Source: an uncultured Rhodospirillales bacterium
GTDB lineage: Bacteria; Pseudomonadota; Alphaproteobacteria; ATCC43930; CGMCC-115725
Length of the DNA stretch: 64,000 bases
Assembly (NCBI GenBank): GCA_903822185.1
Contig: CAIJOA010000039.1
Coordinates: 157,417 to 221,416 of the forward strand
Direction: 5' to 3'
Shown here: piece by piece, positions 8,035 to 16,517 of the stretch
Position numbering within the stretch: the stretch's first letter is position 1
Layout of the letters: each line of letters begins with the position of its first letter
Made by a program: the position numbers and the translations under genes
Notes under the pieces: model-generated
The model's input: only the letters and a program-made list of their open reading frames with translations
What the model was told of the DNA's origin: nothing
The model's database searches: none

Positions 8035-9198
8035 CTACTTGCCCCAAAGCTGCTTCGTCGCGATCCGCGCACCCTCGGCCATCGCCTTGAACTTGCCCCA
8101 GCAGATTTCGCCGTGACCGACGCGCGATCCGACGCCACAATCGCTGCCGCCCATAACGTTCTCGCGCCCGACGATCTTGGCATAGCGCACAAGACGTTCG
8201 GCGATTAGTTCGGGATGTTCGATCAAATCGGTGCAATGGCCGATGACGCCCGGGATGAGAACGGCGTCGGGATTCCATTTTACGTTTTCGAACACCTTCC
8301 ATTCGTGTTCGTGGGCCGGGTTCGAGGCCTCGATTGAATATGAGCTGGCCTTGACCGACAGAATGACATCGACGATCTCGCGCAACGGAATGTCGTGCTT
8401 GTGCGGGCCATGGGCGCTACCCCAGCAGACGTGAAGGCGAATCTTTTCGCGAGGGATATCGCGCAGCGCGTGATTAAGCGCCGCGACACGCAGTTCGGCA
8501 TATTTACGATAATCGGCGACGGTCATGTTCGGATACATCTGCCAGCCGTCGGGCAGATCGGGATTGTCGAGCTGCAGCAGGAAGCCGGCATCGACGATCG
8601 CCTTATATTCGACCGCCAGGGCATCGGCGATGGCGAAGAGGAATTTCTCTTCATTCGCGTAATGCTCGTTGATCAGCCAATGCTCGATCGTGCCCGGTGT
8701 GATCGACGGCAAGAATGCCTCTTCGACCTTCACCCTGTCGAGCGCCGCTTTAAAATTTGCGATATCGGTCTTCAGCGATTCCTGGCCGGTGTAAGCGAGC
8801 GCACTGGAACAGAAGATGCGGCGTTTCGGATTGCTGTCGCCGAAGCCGCCGAGGCCGGCCTTGAAATAGCCGGGGAATTCCAGCACGTCGCGGCCGCTGA
8901 TATCGAGACGCGGTGGGCCCTTCTCCGGATCGATATCGCGCTGAGTGATGCCGGCGAGACGTTCGCGGATATAGAAGGTGAAATTCGCCTTGCTGATCTC
9001 ACCGTCATTGACGCTGTCGATCCCGCAGGCAGCTTGTTGCTTCACCACGTCGGCGACCACGGCTTTGACCTTGGCGTCGAGTTCAGCTTTATCGACCGGC
9101 GCGCCGGCGGCGCGGGCATAGAGCATCTTCGACAGATCGGCAGGACGCGGCAACGTGCCGGCATGAGTCACTTTGATGCGATCGTTGCTTTTAATCAT
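8035..9198 (-). CDS. MetE-like (cobalamin-independent methionine synthase II family) protein
   Basis: A 387-residue protein of the UROD/MetE-like fold, half the length of true MetE and equivalent to its C-terminal catalytic domain. Zinc-ligand-like segments are RLHVCWGSAHG and GGSDCGVGSR, plus the acidic VNDGEIS segment. Stand-alone members include demethylases and methyltransferases that act on small thio- or methoxy-compounds, and many sit in catabolic clusters. A strong GGGAGGAAGAG precedes ATG 9198. It lies 20 bases after LivM on the same strand, so it may serve the same imported compound. Methionine synthesis is less likely. Confidence 0.85.
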   Translation of the reverse strand: MIKSNDRIKVTHAGTLPRPADLSKMLYARAAGAPVDKAELDAKVKAVVADVVKQQAACGIDSVNDGEISKANFTFYIRERLAGITQRDIDPEKGPPRLDISGRDVLEFPGYFKAGLGGFGDSNPKRRIFCSSALAYTGQESLKTDIANFKAALDRVKVEEAFLPSITPGTIEHWLINEHYANEEKFLFAIADALAVEYKAIVDAGFLLQLDNPDLPDGWQMYPNMTVADYRKYAELRVAALNHALRDIPREKIRLHVCWGSAHGPHKHDIPLREIVDVILSVKASSYSIEASNPAHEHEWKVFENVKWNPDAVLIPGVIGHCTDLIEHPELIAERLVRYAKIVGRENVMGGSDCGVGSRVGHGEICWGKFKAMAEGARIATKQLWGK

Positions 9199-9218
9199 GG
9201 TCTCTTCCTCCCAAGAAC

Positions 9219-10229
9219 TTATTGTTTAGTTCGAAGCCCCGGCAGGATTTTCCCGGCCAGAAGCGAAATGACGCCGTGGATGCCGGTCGGCATCAGGAAC
9301 ACGCAGGCAATGAGGCAACAGCCATAGAGCGCCCAAGGCACCGCCTTGGAAATCTGACTGGCGAGATCGGGCACCAGCCCGATGAAGATCGCGCCGTAGA
9401 TCGCGCCGCTGACCGTGCCCGCGCCGCCGATCACGATGCCGACCATGAAGCTGATCGACAGCATGAAGGTGAAACTGTCCGGCGCGACATACTGCGCCAC
9501 GATGGCACCGAGAGCGCCGGCAACGCCAGTGTACATCGCGCTGACACCAAACGTTTTTGTCTTCAGCAATGAATTGTCGATGCCCATGGCCGCCGAGGCA
9601 ATGGGCTGATCGCGCACCGCCATCATCGCATCGCCCACGCGGCCCCTGACGAGATTGCGTCCGACAATGAACATGCCCACGGCGATCAGCAGGCACAGAT
9701 AATAGAGAAACTGATCTTGATTGATGGGCAGCCAAGCCGGCACGTCCGGCTTCTTCACCGACATGCCCAGCGTGCCGCCGGTCCAGGTATCGACCAGCTT
9801 GTATTTCAAAAGCTGCGGCGTCGCGACCGCTAGTGCGAAAGTTGCAAGCGCAAGATAAGCGCCGCCGAGACGCAAAGCCGGCAAGCCGAATAGAAAGCCG
9901 AAGATGTAACTGGTGAGCCCCGCCGCCGGGATGGCGATCCAATACGGTACGCCGAACTTCACGGTCAGGATCGCGACGGTATAAGCGCCGATGGCATAGA
10001 AGGCGCTATGGCCGATCGAGATTTGCCCGTTATAGCCGGTAAGAATATTCAACCCGAGCAGTGCAATCGCATCGACGATGATCGTCGTGATCTGAAAGAT
10101 GCGATAGGAACTGACGAAGGCCGGCGCCAGTAACGCCAGCACCAACGACACGCCGATGACGGTATAAATCAGGCTGCGCCGCAGGGCATCGGCGCGATTG
10201 TCGTCAGGCATCGTGGACATGACGGTCAT
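9219..10229 (-). CDS. livM: Branched-chain-amino-acid-type ABC transporter permease, LivM family
   Basis: A 336-residue integral membrane protein of the LivM family with about nine or ten hydrophobic segments and the family motifs LLGLNILTGYNGQISIGHSA, LRLGGAYLALATFA and FMVGIVIGGAGTVSGAIYGA. It forms the inner-membrane channel with LivH. Several near starts exist (10229, 10220, 10211) and none has a strong ribosome site. It lies between livH upstream and the MetE-like gene downstream. Confidence 0.92.
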   Translation of the reverse strand: MTVMSTMPDDNRADALRRSLIYTVIGVSLVLALLAPAFVSSYRIFQITTIIVDAIALLGLNILTGYNGQISIGHSAFYAIGAYTVAILTVKFGVPYWIAIPAAGLTSYIFGFLFGLPALRLGGAYLALATFALAVATPQLLKYKLVDTWTGGTLGMSVKKPDVPAWLPINQDQFLYYLCLLIAVGMFIVGRNLVRGRVGDAMMAVRDQPIASAAMGIDNSLLKTKTFGVSAMYTGVAGALGAIVAQYVAPDSFTFMLSISFMVGIVIGGAGTVSGAIYGAIFIGLVPDLASQISKAVPWALYGCCLIACVFLMPTGIHGVISLLAGKILPGLRTKQ

Positions 10230-10271
10230 GATTTAGACTCGATCCAGAGTGACTGGCACTCGCATCGTGCA

Positions 10272-10361
10272 TCCCTCGACTTCGCTCGGGACGAGGGACA
10301 TTGTGCGTTGCATTGGTTGATGCAAGAGAAGTTCAACCTCGTCCCGAGCGAAGTCGAGGGA
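10272..10361. repeat. Perfect 25-base inverted repeat between livH and livM
   Basis: The arm at 10272-10296 (core CCCTCGACTTCGCTCGGGAC) is matched without error in reverse complement at 10337-10361, with a 40-base spacer. Sequences of the form GTCCCGAGCGAAGTCGAGGG recur in many alphaproteobacterial genomes as dispersed repeats. It differs from the repeat at 7902-8028. The mRNA form would be a long hairpin and could lower livM expression relative to livH. Confidence 0.82.
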
Positions 10362-10391
10362 CGCTGGATTCAATTGCAAGCTGCCCATCGC

Positions 10392-11264
10392 TTACACCCG
10401 CACCACATTGCGTCGGCCGAAGAGGCCTTCGGGTTTAATGACCAGCGTGCCGATGATCAGGACCAGCGCCACCGTCATCCGCATCTCGTTGCCGATGACA
10501 TAGACGCCCAGCAGATTTTCGAGAATGGCGACGATATAGCCGCCGATCACCGCGCCCCAGGGATTGTCGATGCCGCCCAACAGCGCCGCGGCAAAACCAT
10601 AGACCAAAATCGTCGCCATCATGTTGGGTTCGAGAAAGACAGTCGGCGCGACCATCATGCCGGCAATCGCCCCGACCGACGCGGCCATGCCCCAACCGAG
10701 GCCGAACATCCGCCCGACCGCGATGCCGACCAAACGGCTCGATGTCGGATTCTCGGTGCTGGCGCGCATGGCAAGACCGGTGCGGGTGAATTGGAAGAAT
10801 AGGAATAATGCCGCCATGAGGATCATGGTGACGGCCATCGCGCCAAGGTCGTGCGGCCCCTCGTAGGGGTTCTGCAGGAAAGCGAGGCTGTCGAAGGGCG
10901 ATTCAAACGGCCGCGTGTCGTAGCCCCAGACCCAGCCGGCAATGCTGTTGCAGATCATGAAGAGACCGAGGAACACGGTGACCATCAGCATCTCTTGCTT
11001 GCCGCCCATGGGACGGATCAGCAGCCGCTCGATCAGCGCACCGGCGAGAAACGACATGCCGATGGTGACGGCGAAGACGGCCCAATAAGGTGCGCCGGCA
11101 TCCAGCATCGTCCAGGCAAGAAAAGTCGAAAGCATCGCCATTTCGCCCTGGGCGAAATTCACATGACCGGTGGAGCGATAGATCATGACCAGCGCCAGGG
11201 CGAGGCTCGCATAAATGCCGCCGCTCGACACACCTGTCGCCAATTGGTGCAATAATTCTTGCAT
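10392..11264 (-). CDS. livH: Branched-chain-amino-acid-type ABC transporter permease, LivH family
   Basis: A 290-residue membrane protein of the LivH family. It begins MQELLHQLATGVSSGGIYAS and continues LALVMIYRSTGHVNFAQGEM, the classical LivH start; later motifs include FTRTGLAMRASTENP and GFAAALLGGIDNPWGAVIGG. The start at 11264 is chosen by homology; the open frame upstream is Arg/Ser-rich antisense sequence of the aldo/keto reductase gene. It is first in the livH-livM-MetE-like-binding protein order. No LivG or LivF ATPase is present in the window. Confidence 0.92.
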   Translation of the reverse strand: MQELLHQLATGVSSGGIYASLALALVMIYRSTGHVNFAQGEMAMLSTFLAWTMLDAGAPYWAVFAVTIGMSFLAGALIERLLIRPMGGKQEMLMVTVFLGLFMICNSIAGWVWGYDTRPFESPFDSLAFLQNPYEGPHDLGAMAVTMILMAALFLFFQFTRTGLAMRASTENPTSSRLVGIAVGRMFGLGWGMAASVGAIAGMMVAPTVFLEPNMMATILVYGFAAALLGGIDNPWGAVIGGYIVAILENLLGVYVIGNEMRMTVALVLIIGTLVIKPEGLFGRRNVVRV

Positions 11265-11346
11265 CGAGCTTTGCGTCGTCCCCCCGGTTCGTCTTTTGCC
11301 CGAGCATAACGAGAGGTGCGCCGCGGGGGCAATCGCCAAAGAGGAA

Positions 11347-12351
11347 TTACGGACCCGTCTTGCGTGTAAAATGCGCCGTTTGCTGTTCGTGGATGTGCGA
11401 CAGCATCGAGATGGGCAGAGGCCCCTTGTCGGCCCATCCGATTGTCTGCTCGATTTGCGCCGTGTCGGAGAATCCCACCAGCACCGTCGTGAGCTGCTCG
11501 TTCGACAACGCATAGCGAATGGCGATTTCGCCGAGATTCATCGCATTGCTCAAGGACGCCAGCATCGTCGTCCGCTCGGCCAGCGCGATCTCTTCGACGC
11601 CCAGCGGCGGGCCGGCGAGCGCATGACGCGCCGTGCTGCTGGTGAGCATGCCGCCTTCGAGCACGCGCAGGGCGATAGATCCCATCCCGGCCGCGGCGGC
11701 GGAAGCGCCGACACCACCGTAATCGCGCAGATCGGGCGATGTATCCGACAGCCACGCCGTCGGATTGAGCAGGCTGTAATGAACCAGAACCACGTCGAAG
11801 GCGTCGCTGTCGATCAGCCGCTCGACCGCCGGGGTATCACCGCCGAAGGCGCAGCAGCCGAAGAAATCGATCGCGCCGCGATCGCGTAAAGATTTTAGCG
11901 CTGCCACAACCCCATTTGGCCCGAGCACGTCATCGACGGTCAATAACGCACCGCTGCCGATATCTGGCTTTTCGGCGCGTTCCGGGCCGACCCGATTGTG
12001 AAGATGAACCAGTGCGAGATGATCGACACCCAGACGCGCGAGGCTGGCGCCGACCGACCGCACCACGGCGCCGCCGATATCGTCGAGATCGCGCAGCGTC
12101 AGCGCGATCTTGGTCGCAATGATCGGTTTCGCGTCGAGCGACCGCAGGATCGCGCCCAGATTGGCTTCGGAAATCGTATCGCCATAGACCGGTGCCGTGT
12201 CGAAATAATTGATGCCGAGATCGAGCGCTCGGGCGACGGCATTGCGGCGATCATCGAACGTGCCGCGAATCATCAACCCGGCCGTCGGGCCACAGCCGAA
12301 ACCGATCTCGGAAACCCCGAGCCCGGTCCTACCGAGCGATCGCTGCTTCAT
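11347..12351 (-). CDS. Aldo/keto reductase
   Basis: A 334-residue NADPH-dependent aldo/keto reductase of the L-fucose/D-threo-aldose dehydrogenase style. It starts MKQRSLGRTGLGVSEIGFGC and carries the catalytic set Asp and Tyr in DTAPVYGD, Lys in IIATKIAL and His in LALVHLHN. The start codon overlaps the stop of the upstream MFS transporter (ATGA at 12348-12351), implying translational coupling. With a FucP-like transporter in the same operon and a glycosidase divergently encoded, oxidation of an imported sugar such as fucose, galactose or arabinose is a reasonable inference. Confidence 0.9.
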   Translation of the reverse strand: MKQRSLGRTGLGVSEIGFGCGPTAGLMIRGTFDDRRNAVARALDLGINYFDTAPVYGDTISEANLGAILRSLDAKPIIATKIALTLRDLDDIGGAVVRSVGASLARLGVDHLALVHLHNRVGPERAEKPDIGSGALLTVDDVLGPNGVVAALKSLRDRGAIDFFGCCAFGGDTPAVERLIDSDAFDVVLVHYSLLNPTAWLSDTSPDLRDYGGVGASAAAAGMGSIALRVLEGGMLTSSTARHALAGPPLGVEEIALAERTTMLASLSNAMNLGEIAIRYALSNEQLTTVLVGFSDTAQIEQTIGWADKGPLPISMLSHIHEQQTAHFTRKTGP

Positions 12352-13610
12352 TCGGCGGTCGCCAACGCCCGTGACCGGGTCAGCACGCCATAGAGCGCGA
12401 TCCAGAGGTAACAAACCGCCGGCACGAACAGCGCGATCGACAGGCCGAATTTATCGGCAGTGAGCCCAGTGATAACCGGCACCACCGCACCGCCGACGAT
12501 GGCGAGACAGAGAATGCCCGAGCCTTGCGGCGTCTCGTCACCCAGATTTTCGATGGCGAGCGAAAAGATCGTCGGGAACATGATGGAATTGCACAGACCA
12601 ACGGCGAGAATGGCGATCGCCGCGATCATGCCGAAACTGAGTGCCGACACCGCCGCGAGCAACGCTGCGCCCAGCGCGCAACCGGCGAGGACACACCCCG
12701 CGGGTACGCGGCGCAGTATCGCGGAGCCGACGAAACGACCGACCATCGCGCCGCCCCAATAGAGGCTGATCAAGCGCCCCGCCGTCGGCGCATCGACGCC
12801 CAGCATGCCGCTCTGCATCAGGTAATTGATAAGAAGGCTGCCGATGGACACCTCAGCGCCGACATAAAGAAAGATCGACAAGGCTCCCAGAGCGAGACGC
12901 GGCTTGCGCAGCGGCGCGAAAGTGGCGCGCGGCATGTCGGGACGGTCGGGGAAATCGGCAGCGCGGCGGCGGCCGAGCCAAAAGCTCAGGGCAAGAACCA
13001 GCAGCACGCAAGCGATGCCAAGGAACGGCGCCTGCACCGCATGAGCCTCGGCACGGCGATAGGCGTCGAGCAGATCGGGTGCAATCGTCGCCGGATCACC
13101 GGCCGCTGTTGCGCCGAGAATGAAGGTCGCCCCTACAAAAGGTCCGATCGTCGTGCCCAGCGAGTTGAACGCTTGTGCCAAGGTCAGGCGGCTATGCGAG
13201 CTTTCGCTGCTGCCCAGAATTGCGATCAACGGATTGGCCGCGACCTGCAGGATGGTAATCCCGCCCGCCATAACGAAGAGCGCGAGGAGGAAACCGGCAT
13301 AAACCCCCATCGAGGCCGCGGGCGCGAACAGCACGCAACCGACCGCCATCAGGAGCAAGCCGACGACGATACCTTTTATGTAGCCGATGCGCGCGATCAG
13401 AAAGCCCGCCGGCACCGACACGACAAGATAAGCGAGAAAGAACGAGAATTGCGTCAGCATCACCTCGGCATAGCTCAAGGCGAAGGCGGCCTTGAGCTTC
13501 GGCACGAGGATATCGACCAGAACAGTGGCGAAGCCCCAGATGAAGAATAGCGCCACCACGAGCGCGACCATGCCGCGCTGCCGGCTGCTTGCCGAAATTG
13601 TCTGTGCCAT
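12348..13610 (-). CDS. FucP-like MFS sugar transporter
   Basis: A 420-residue major facilitator with 12 predicted membrane segments. The N-terminus (LFFIWGFATVLVDILVPKLK) and ILQVAANPLIAILGSSESSH, followed by RLTLAQAFNSLGTTIGPF, are typical of the fucose/glucose/galactose:proton symporter branch. It sits in the inner membrane and probably imports the monosaccharide acted on by the coupled aldo/keto reductase. The promoter region is shared with the divergent GH3 glycosidase and contains an inverted repeat. Confidence 0.9.
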   Translation of the reverse strand: MAQTISASSRQRGMVALVVALFFIWGFATVLVDILVPKLKAAFALSYAEVMLTQFSFFLAYLVVSVPAGFLIARIGYIKGIVVGLLLMAVGCVLFAPAASMGVYAGFLLALFVMAGGITILQVAANPLIAILGSSESSHSRLTLAQAFNSLGTTIGPFVGATFILGATAAGDPATIAPDLLDAYRRAEAHAVQAPFLGIACVLLVLALSFWLGRRRAADFPDRPDMPRATFAPLRKPRLALGALSIFLYVGAEVSIGSLLINYLMQSGMLGVDAPTAGRLISLYWGGAMVGRFVGSAILRRVPAGCVLAGCALGAALLAAVSALSFGMIAAIAILAVGLCNSIMFPTIFSLAIENLGDETPQGSGILCLAIVGGAVVPVITGLTADKFGLSIALFVPAVCYLWIALYGVLTRSRALATAE

Positions 13611-13641
13611 CGTCCCCGCCCCTGCTCAATCGCGGCTCATA

Positions 13642-13667
13642 TGTCACGGACCGCGCCGAGCGTGACA
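13642..13667. promoter_or_regulatory. Inverted repeat, possible operator between MFS and GH3 genes
   Basis: TGTCACG (13642-13648) and CGTGACA (13661-13667) are perfect reverse complements with a 12-base spacer, located between the divergent transporter and glycosidase genes. The half-site spacing of 19 bases from start to start suits a dimeric regulator. No regulator gene lies next to it. Confidence 0.35.
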
Positions 13668-13680
13668 AGTCAATTCTTCG

Positions 13681-15948
13681 ATGACCGAGTCGGGCATGGA
13701 AACTGATTTGCATCGGATGCCGCGCCGGGTAAAAACCGTGCGGATGTTCCGCGCAAGATTCCTTCTCTTATTCCTCTTGGCTTTACCGGTCGCGACCCCG
13801 GTGCGGGCGCAAACCGCACCGCCGGAAGCGGCGCCGCCATGGGCCAACAAGACATTGGTGCCCGAATTGCGCGCGCGGATGGTGATCGCGCGGATGACGA
13901 CCGAGGAAAAGCTTCGCCTCGTCAAAAGCAGCGCGGAAATGCCACCGGACGAGTCGTTCGGCCTCGCCGGTTTCGTTCAGGGCATCGCCCATCTCGGCAT
14001 TCCACCATTGCGCGAGTCGAACGCGGAGTTGGGCGTTGCGATGCCGATCCTGCCGGGCCAGAACGGCCCGAAGGACGAGGCAACGGCTTTGCCCTCGGGT
14101 TTGGCAACGGCGGCAAGCTGGGATCCGAAGATCGCCTATGCCAACGGCGCTATGATCGGCGCCGAGGCGCGGGCCAAAGGCTTCAACGTGATGCTGGCCG
14201 GCGCGGCCAATCTCGCACGCGATCCGCGCACCGGCCGCAATTTCGAATATTTCGGCGAAGACCCGCTGTTGAGCGGCATCCTGGCCGGCGAATCCATTCG
14301 CGGCATCCAGGACCAGCACGTCATCTCGACGCTGAAGCACTTCGCGCTCAACGATCAGGAGACGAACCGCACGCTGCTCGACGCCAAGATCGACATGGCG
14401 GCGTTCCGTGAGTCAGACCTGCTCGCCTTTCAGATCGCGCTCGAACGCGGCAATCCCGGTTCGATCATGTGTTCCTACAACCTGATCAACGGCGTCCATG
14501 CCTGCGAGAACCCGCTGCTGCTCGATGAGATCCTACGCAAGCAGTGGCGTTATCGCGGCTGGGTAATGTCCGATTGGGGCGCGCTCCATTCGACCAAAGA
14601 TGCGGCAATGGCAGGGCTCGATCAGGAATCGGGCGCGGAATGGGATTCACAGCCGTTCTTCGGCGAACCGCTGACGGCCGCCATCGCTGCCGGCATCGTG
14701 CCGGCCTCGCGTTTGGATGAAATGGTCTTCCGGGTTCTTTCGACCATGTTCGCACATGGCCTCGTCGATGATGCACCGACGCCCGCGCCGCTCGATGTCG
14801 AAGCCGGCGCGCGCGTCGCACAGCAAGCTGCCGAAGCGGGCATCGTCTTGTTGCGCAACAAGGGATCGATCCTGCCGCTGTCGCGAAACGTCCGCCGCAT
14901 AGCCGTCATCGGCGCGCATGCCGATGTCGGCGTCATGTCGGGCGGTGGGTCGTCGCAAGTTTTGCCGATTGGCGGAGCAGCGGCCGAGATCACCATCGTC
15001 GAGCACGGCGTGCCGATTCCGTTTCCGCTGATCTTCGATCCCTCCTCGCCGCTACGCGCCATCGCCGCGAAGGCACCGCAAGCCAAGGTCACTTATTCGG
15101 ACGGCAAGAATCTAACCGAGGTTGCGGCGCTCGCAAAATCATCGGACATCGCCATCGTCTTCGCGACGCGATGGGAAGCGGAAGGCCACGATGCCGAAAA
15201 TCTGTCTTTGCCGAACGGCCAGGATAAGTTAATTGCGACCGTCGCCGCCGCCAATCCGCGCAGCATCGTCGTTCTCGAAACCGGCAACCCGGTGCTGATG
15301 CCGTGGCTGTCAAAAACTGCTGCCGTTATCGAAGCTTGGTATCCGGGTGCCCGCGGCGGCGAGGCAATCGCGAACGTCCTGTTCGGCGACATCAATCCCA
15401 GCGGGCATCTACCGATGACTTTTCCGGCAAGCGCCCAACAGTTACCACGTGCCGAAGTGCCGGGCCGGGTGATCGAATGGAATACAAATTTCCGGGTCGA
15501 TTACAGCGAGGGTTCCGACGTCGGTTATCGCTGGTACCACGCGCGCAACCTGACGCCGCTGTTCCCGTTCGGCTTTGGTCTTTCCTATACAAGCTTTCGC
15601 TATGGCGGCGTGCATCTACGCGGCGGCAAGACAATTGCGGCGGATTTTTCCGTCACCAATACGGGCAAACGCACAGGTGCCGAGGTTGCACAAATTTATG
15701 CGCTGGTGCCGCTACCGAAAGGTGGCGAGCGCAAGCGGCTGATCGGTTGGGGCAAGGTCGAACTTGCGCCCGGTGAAACCAAGCAAGTCAGCATCACCGC
15801 AGATCCTCGCCTGCTTGGGCATTTCGATGAAGCCGCGCAGGGTTGGCGGATCGACAAAGGAACCTATCGCGTCGAGATCGGCGATTCAGCGCAGGACGTG
15901 AGATTTTCCGGATCGGTCAAGGTCGTTGCAGGGTCGCTCGCGCCTTAA
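13681..15948 (+). CDS. Exported glycoside hydrolase family 3 protein (beta-glucosidase, BglX-like)
   Basis: A 755-residue periplasmic GH3 enzyme. A signal peptide (FLLLFLLALPVATPVRAQ) precedes the (alpha/beta)8 domain; conserved blocks are KHFALNDQETNR and the nucleophile aspartate in GWVMSDWGALHS. A GH3 C-terminal sandwich domain and a fibronectin-III-like end domain (FGLSYTSFRYG onward) follow. Family members release glucose, xylose or other sugars from beta-linked oligosaccharides. The start is uncertain: ATGs at 13681, 13717 and 13744 are in frame and the last gives the most compact signal peptide. It is divergent from the sugar transporter operon, which fits joint use. Confidence 0.9.
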   Translation: MTESGMETDLHRMPRRVKTVRMFRARFLLLFLLALPVATPVRAQTAPPEAAPPWANKTLVPELRARMVIARMTTEEKLRLVKSSAEMPPDESFGLAGFVQGIAHLGIPPLRESNAELGVAMPILPGQNGPKDEATALPSGLATAASWDPKIAYANGAMIGAEARAKGFNVMLAGAANLARDPRTGRNFEYFGEDPLLSGILAGESIRGIQDQHVISTLKHFALNDQETNRTLLDAKIDMAAFRESDLLAFQIALERGNPGSIMCSYNLINGVHACENPLLLDEILRKQWRYRGWVMSDWGALHSTKDAAMAGLDQESGAEWDSQPFFGEPLTAAIAAGIVPASRLDEMVFRVLSTMFAHGLVDDAPTPAPLDVEAGARVAQQAAEAGIVLLRNKGSILPLSRNVRRIAVIGAHADVGVMSGGGSSQVLPIGGAAAEITIVEHGVPIPFPLIFDPSSPLRAIAAKAPQAKVTYSDGKNLTEVAALAKSSDIAIVFATRWEAEGHDAENLSLPNGQDKLIATVAAANPRSIVVLETGNPVLMPWLSKTAAVIEAWYPGARGGEAIANVLFGDINPSGHLPMTFPASAQQLPRAEVPGRVIEWNTNFRVDYSEGSDVGYRWYHARNLTPLFPFGFGLSYTSFRYGGVHLRGGKTIAADFSVTNTGKRTGAEVAQIYALVPLPKGGERKRLIGWGKVELAPGETKQVSITADPRLLGHFDEAAQGWRIDKGTYRVEIGDSAQDVRFSGSVKVVAGSLAP

Positions 15949-15951
15949 GTC

Positions 15952-16431
15952 TCAGCCGGCGTCGAGAATATCCCGGAACGAGCGCGCGAGTTGACAGCGA
16001 TGATAAGGCTTCGGCAGACACGGGAAATCGACTGACTTTTCTTCCGTGCCGCCGACCAATCGCGGATAGGCAGATGTCAGCAGGATTTTCAAATCAGGTT
16101 GCCGGCGACGGGCGGCGCGCGCAAGTTCGTAACCGTTCATATGGTTCGGCATGACGACGTCGGTGAACAGAAGGTCGATGGGTTCGCTGCCATTTAGAAC
16201 CACGAGAGCGGATGCGCCATCGGTCGCCGACAGCACGTGATAGCCGAGATCGGTCACCAGCTCGACGACGAGTTCCAGCACCATTTCGTCGTCATCGACA
16301 ACGAGAACGGTTTCGGTGCCGCGGGGCGCCTCGTCGGAAGCGCCGCGGGTACCGGCTGATGTTCCCATCCGAGCCGACGAAACGGTGGCGGAATTATGTC
16401 CGTTTGGATGTTTTGAAGCCTGAACGCGCAT
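15952..16431 (-). CDS. Response regulator receiver protein
   Basis: A 159-residue protein with a 35-residue disordered N-terminal extension and a single receiver domain: acidic pocket in VLVVDDDEMVLEL, phosphoacceptor Asp in LLFTDVVMPN, Thr/Ser in ILLTSAYP and Lys in CLPKPYH. The sequence is that of receivers normally fused to the C-terminus of PAS-type hybrid kinases. There is no output domain. It lies 86 bases downstream of the degenerate kinase at 16518 on the same strand. An ATG at 16368 would remove most of the extension. Confidence 0.85.
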   Translation of the reverse strand: MRVQASKHPNGHNSATVSSARMGTSAGTRGASDEAPRGTETVLVVDDDEMVLELVVELVTDLGYHVLSATDGASALVVLNGSEPIDLLFTDVVMPNHMNGYELARAARRRQPDLKILLTSAYPRLVGGTEEKSVDFPCLPKPYHRCQLARSFRDILDAG

Positions 16432-16517
16432 GGCATTACTTTACTATTCGTTACAACGGACCGATGAACGGCCTCACGTTGAACTAACATCACGGTCAAC
16501 AAATCGTTCCGAGGAGT

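Noticed and set aside
8395..9327. 310-codon forward ORF opposite the MetE-like gene
   Set aside because: Mirror of a well-supported gene; composition typical of antisense frames in GC-rich DNA.
16486..16510. GGAAC-N16-TGTT upstream of the 15952 receiver
   Set aside because: One mismatch and no stress-related context; such sites are expected by chance at this frequency.
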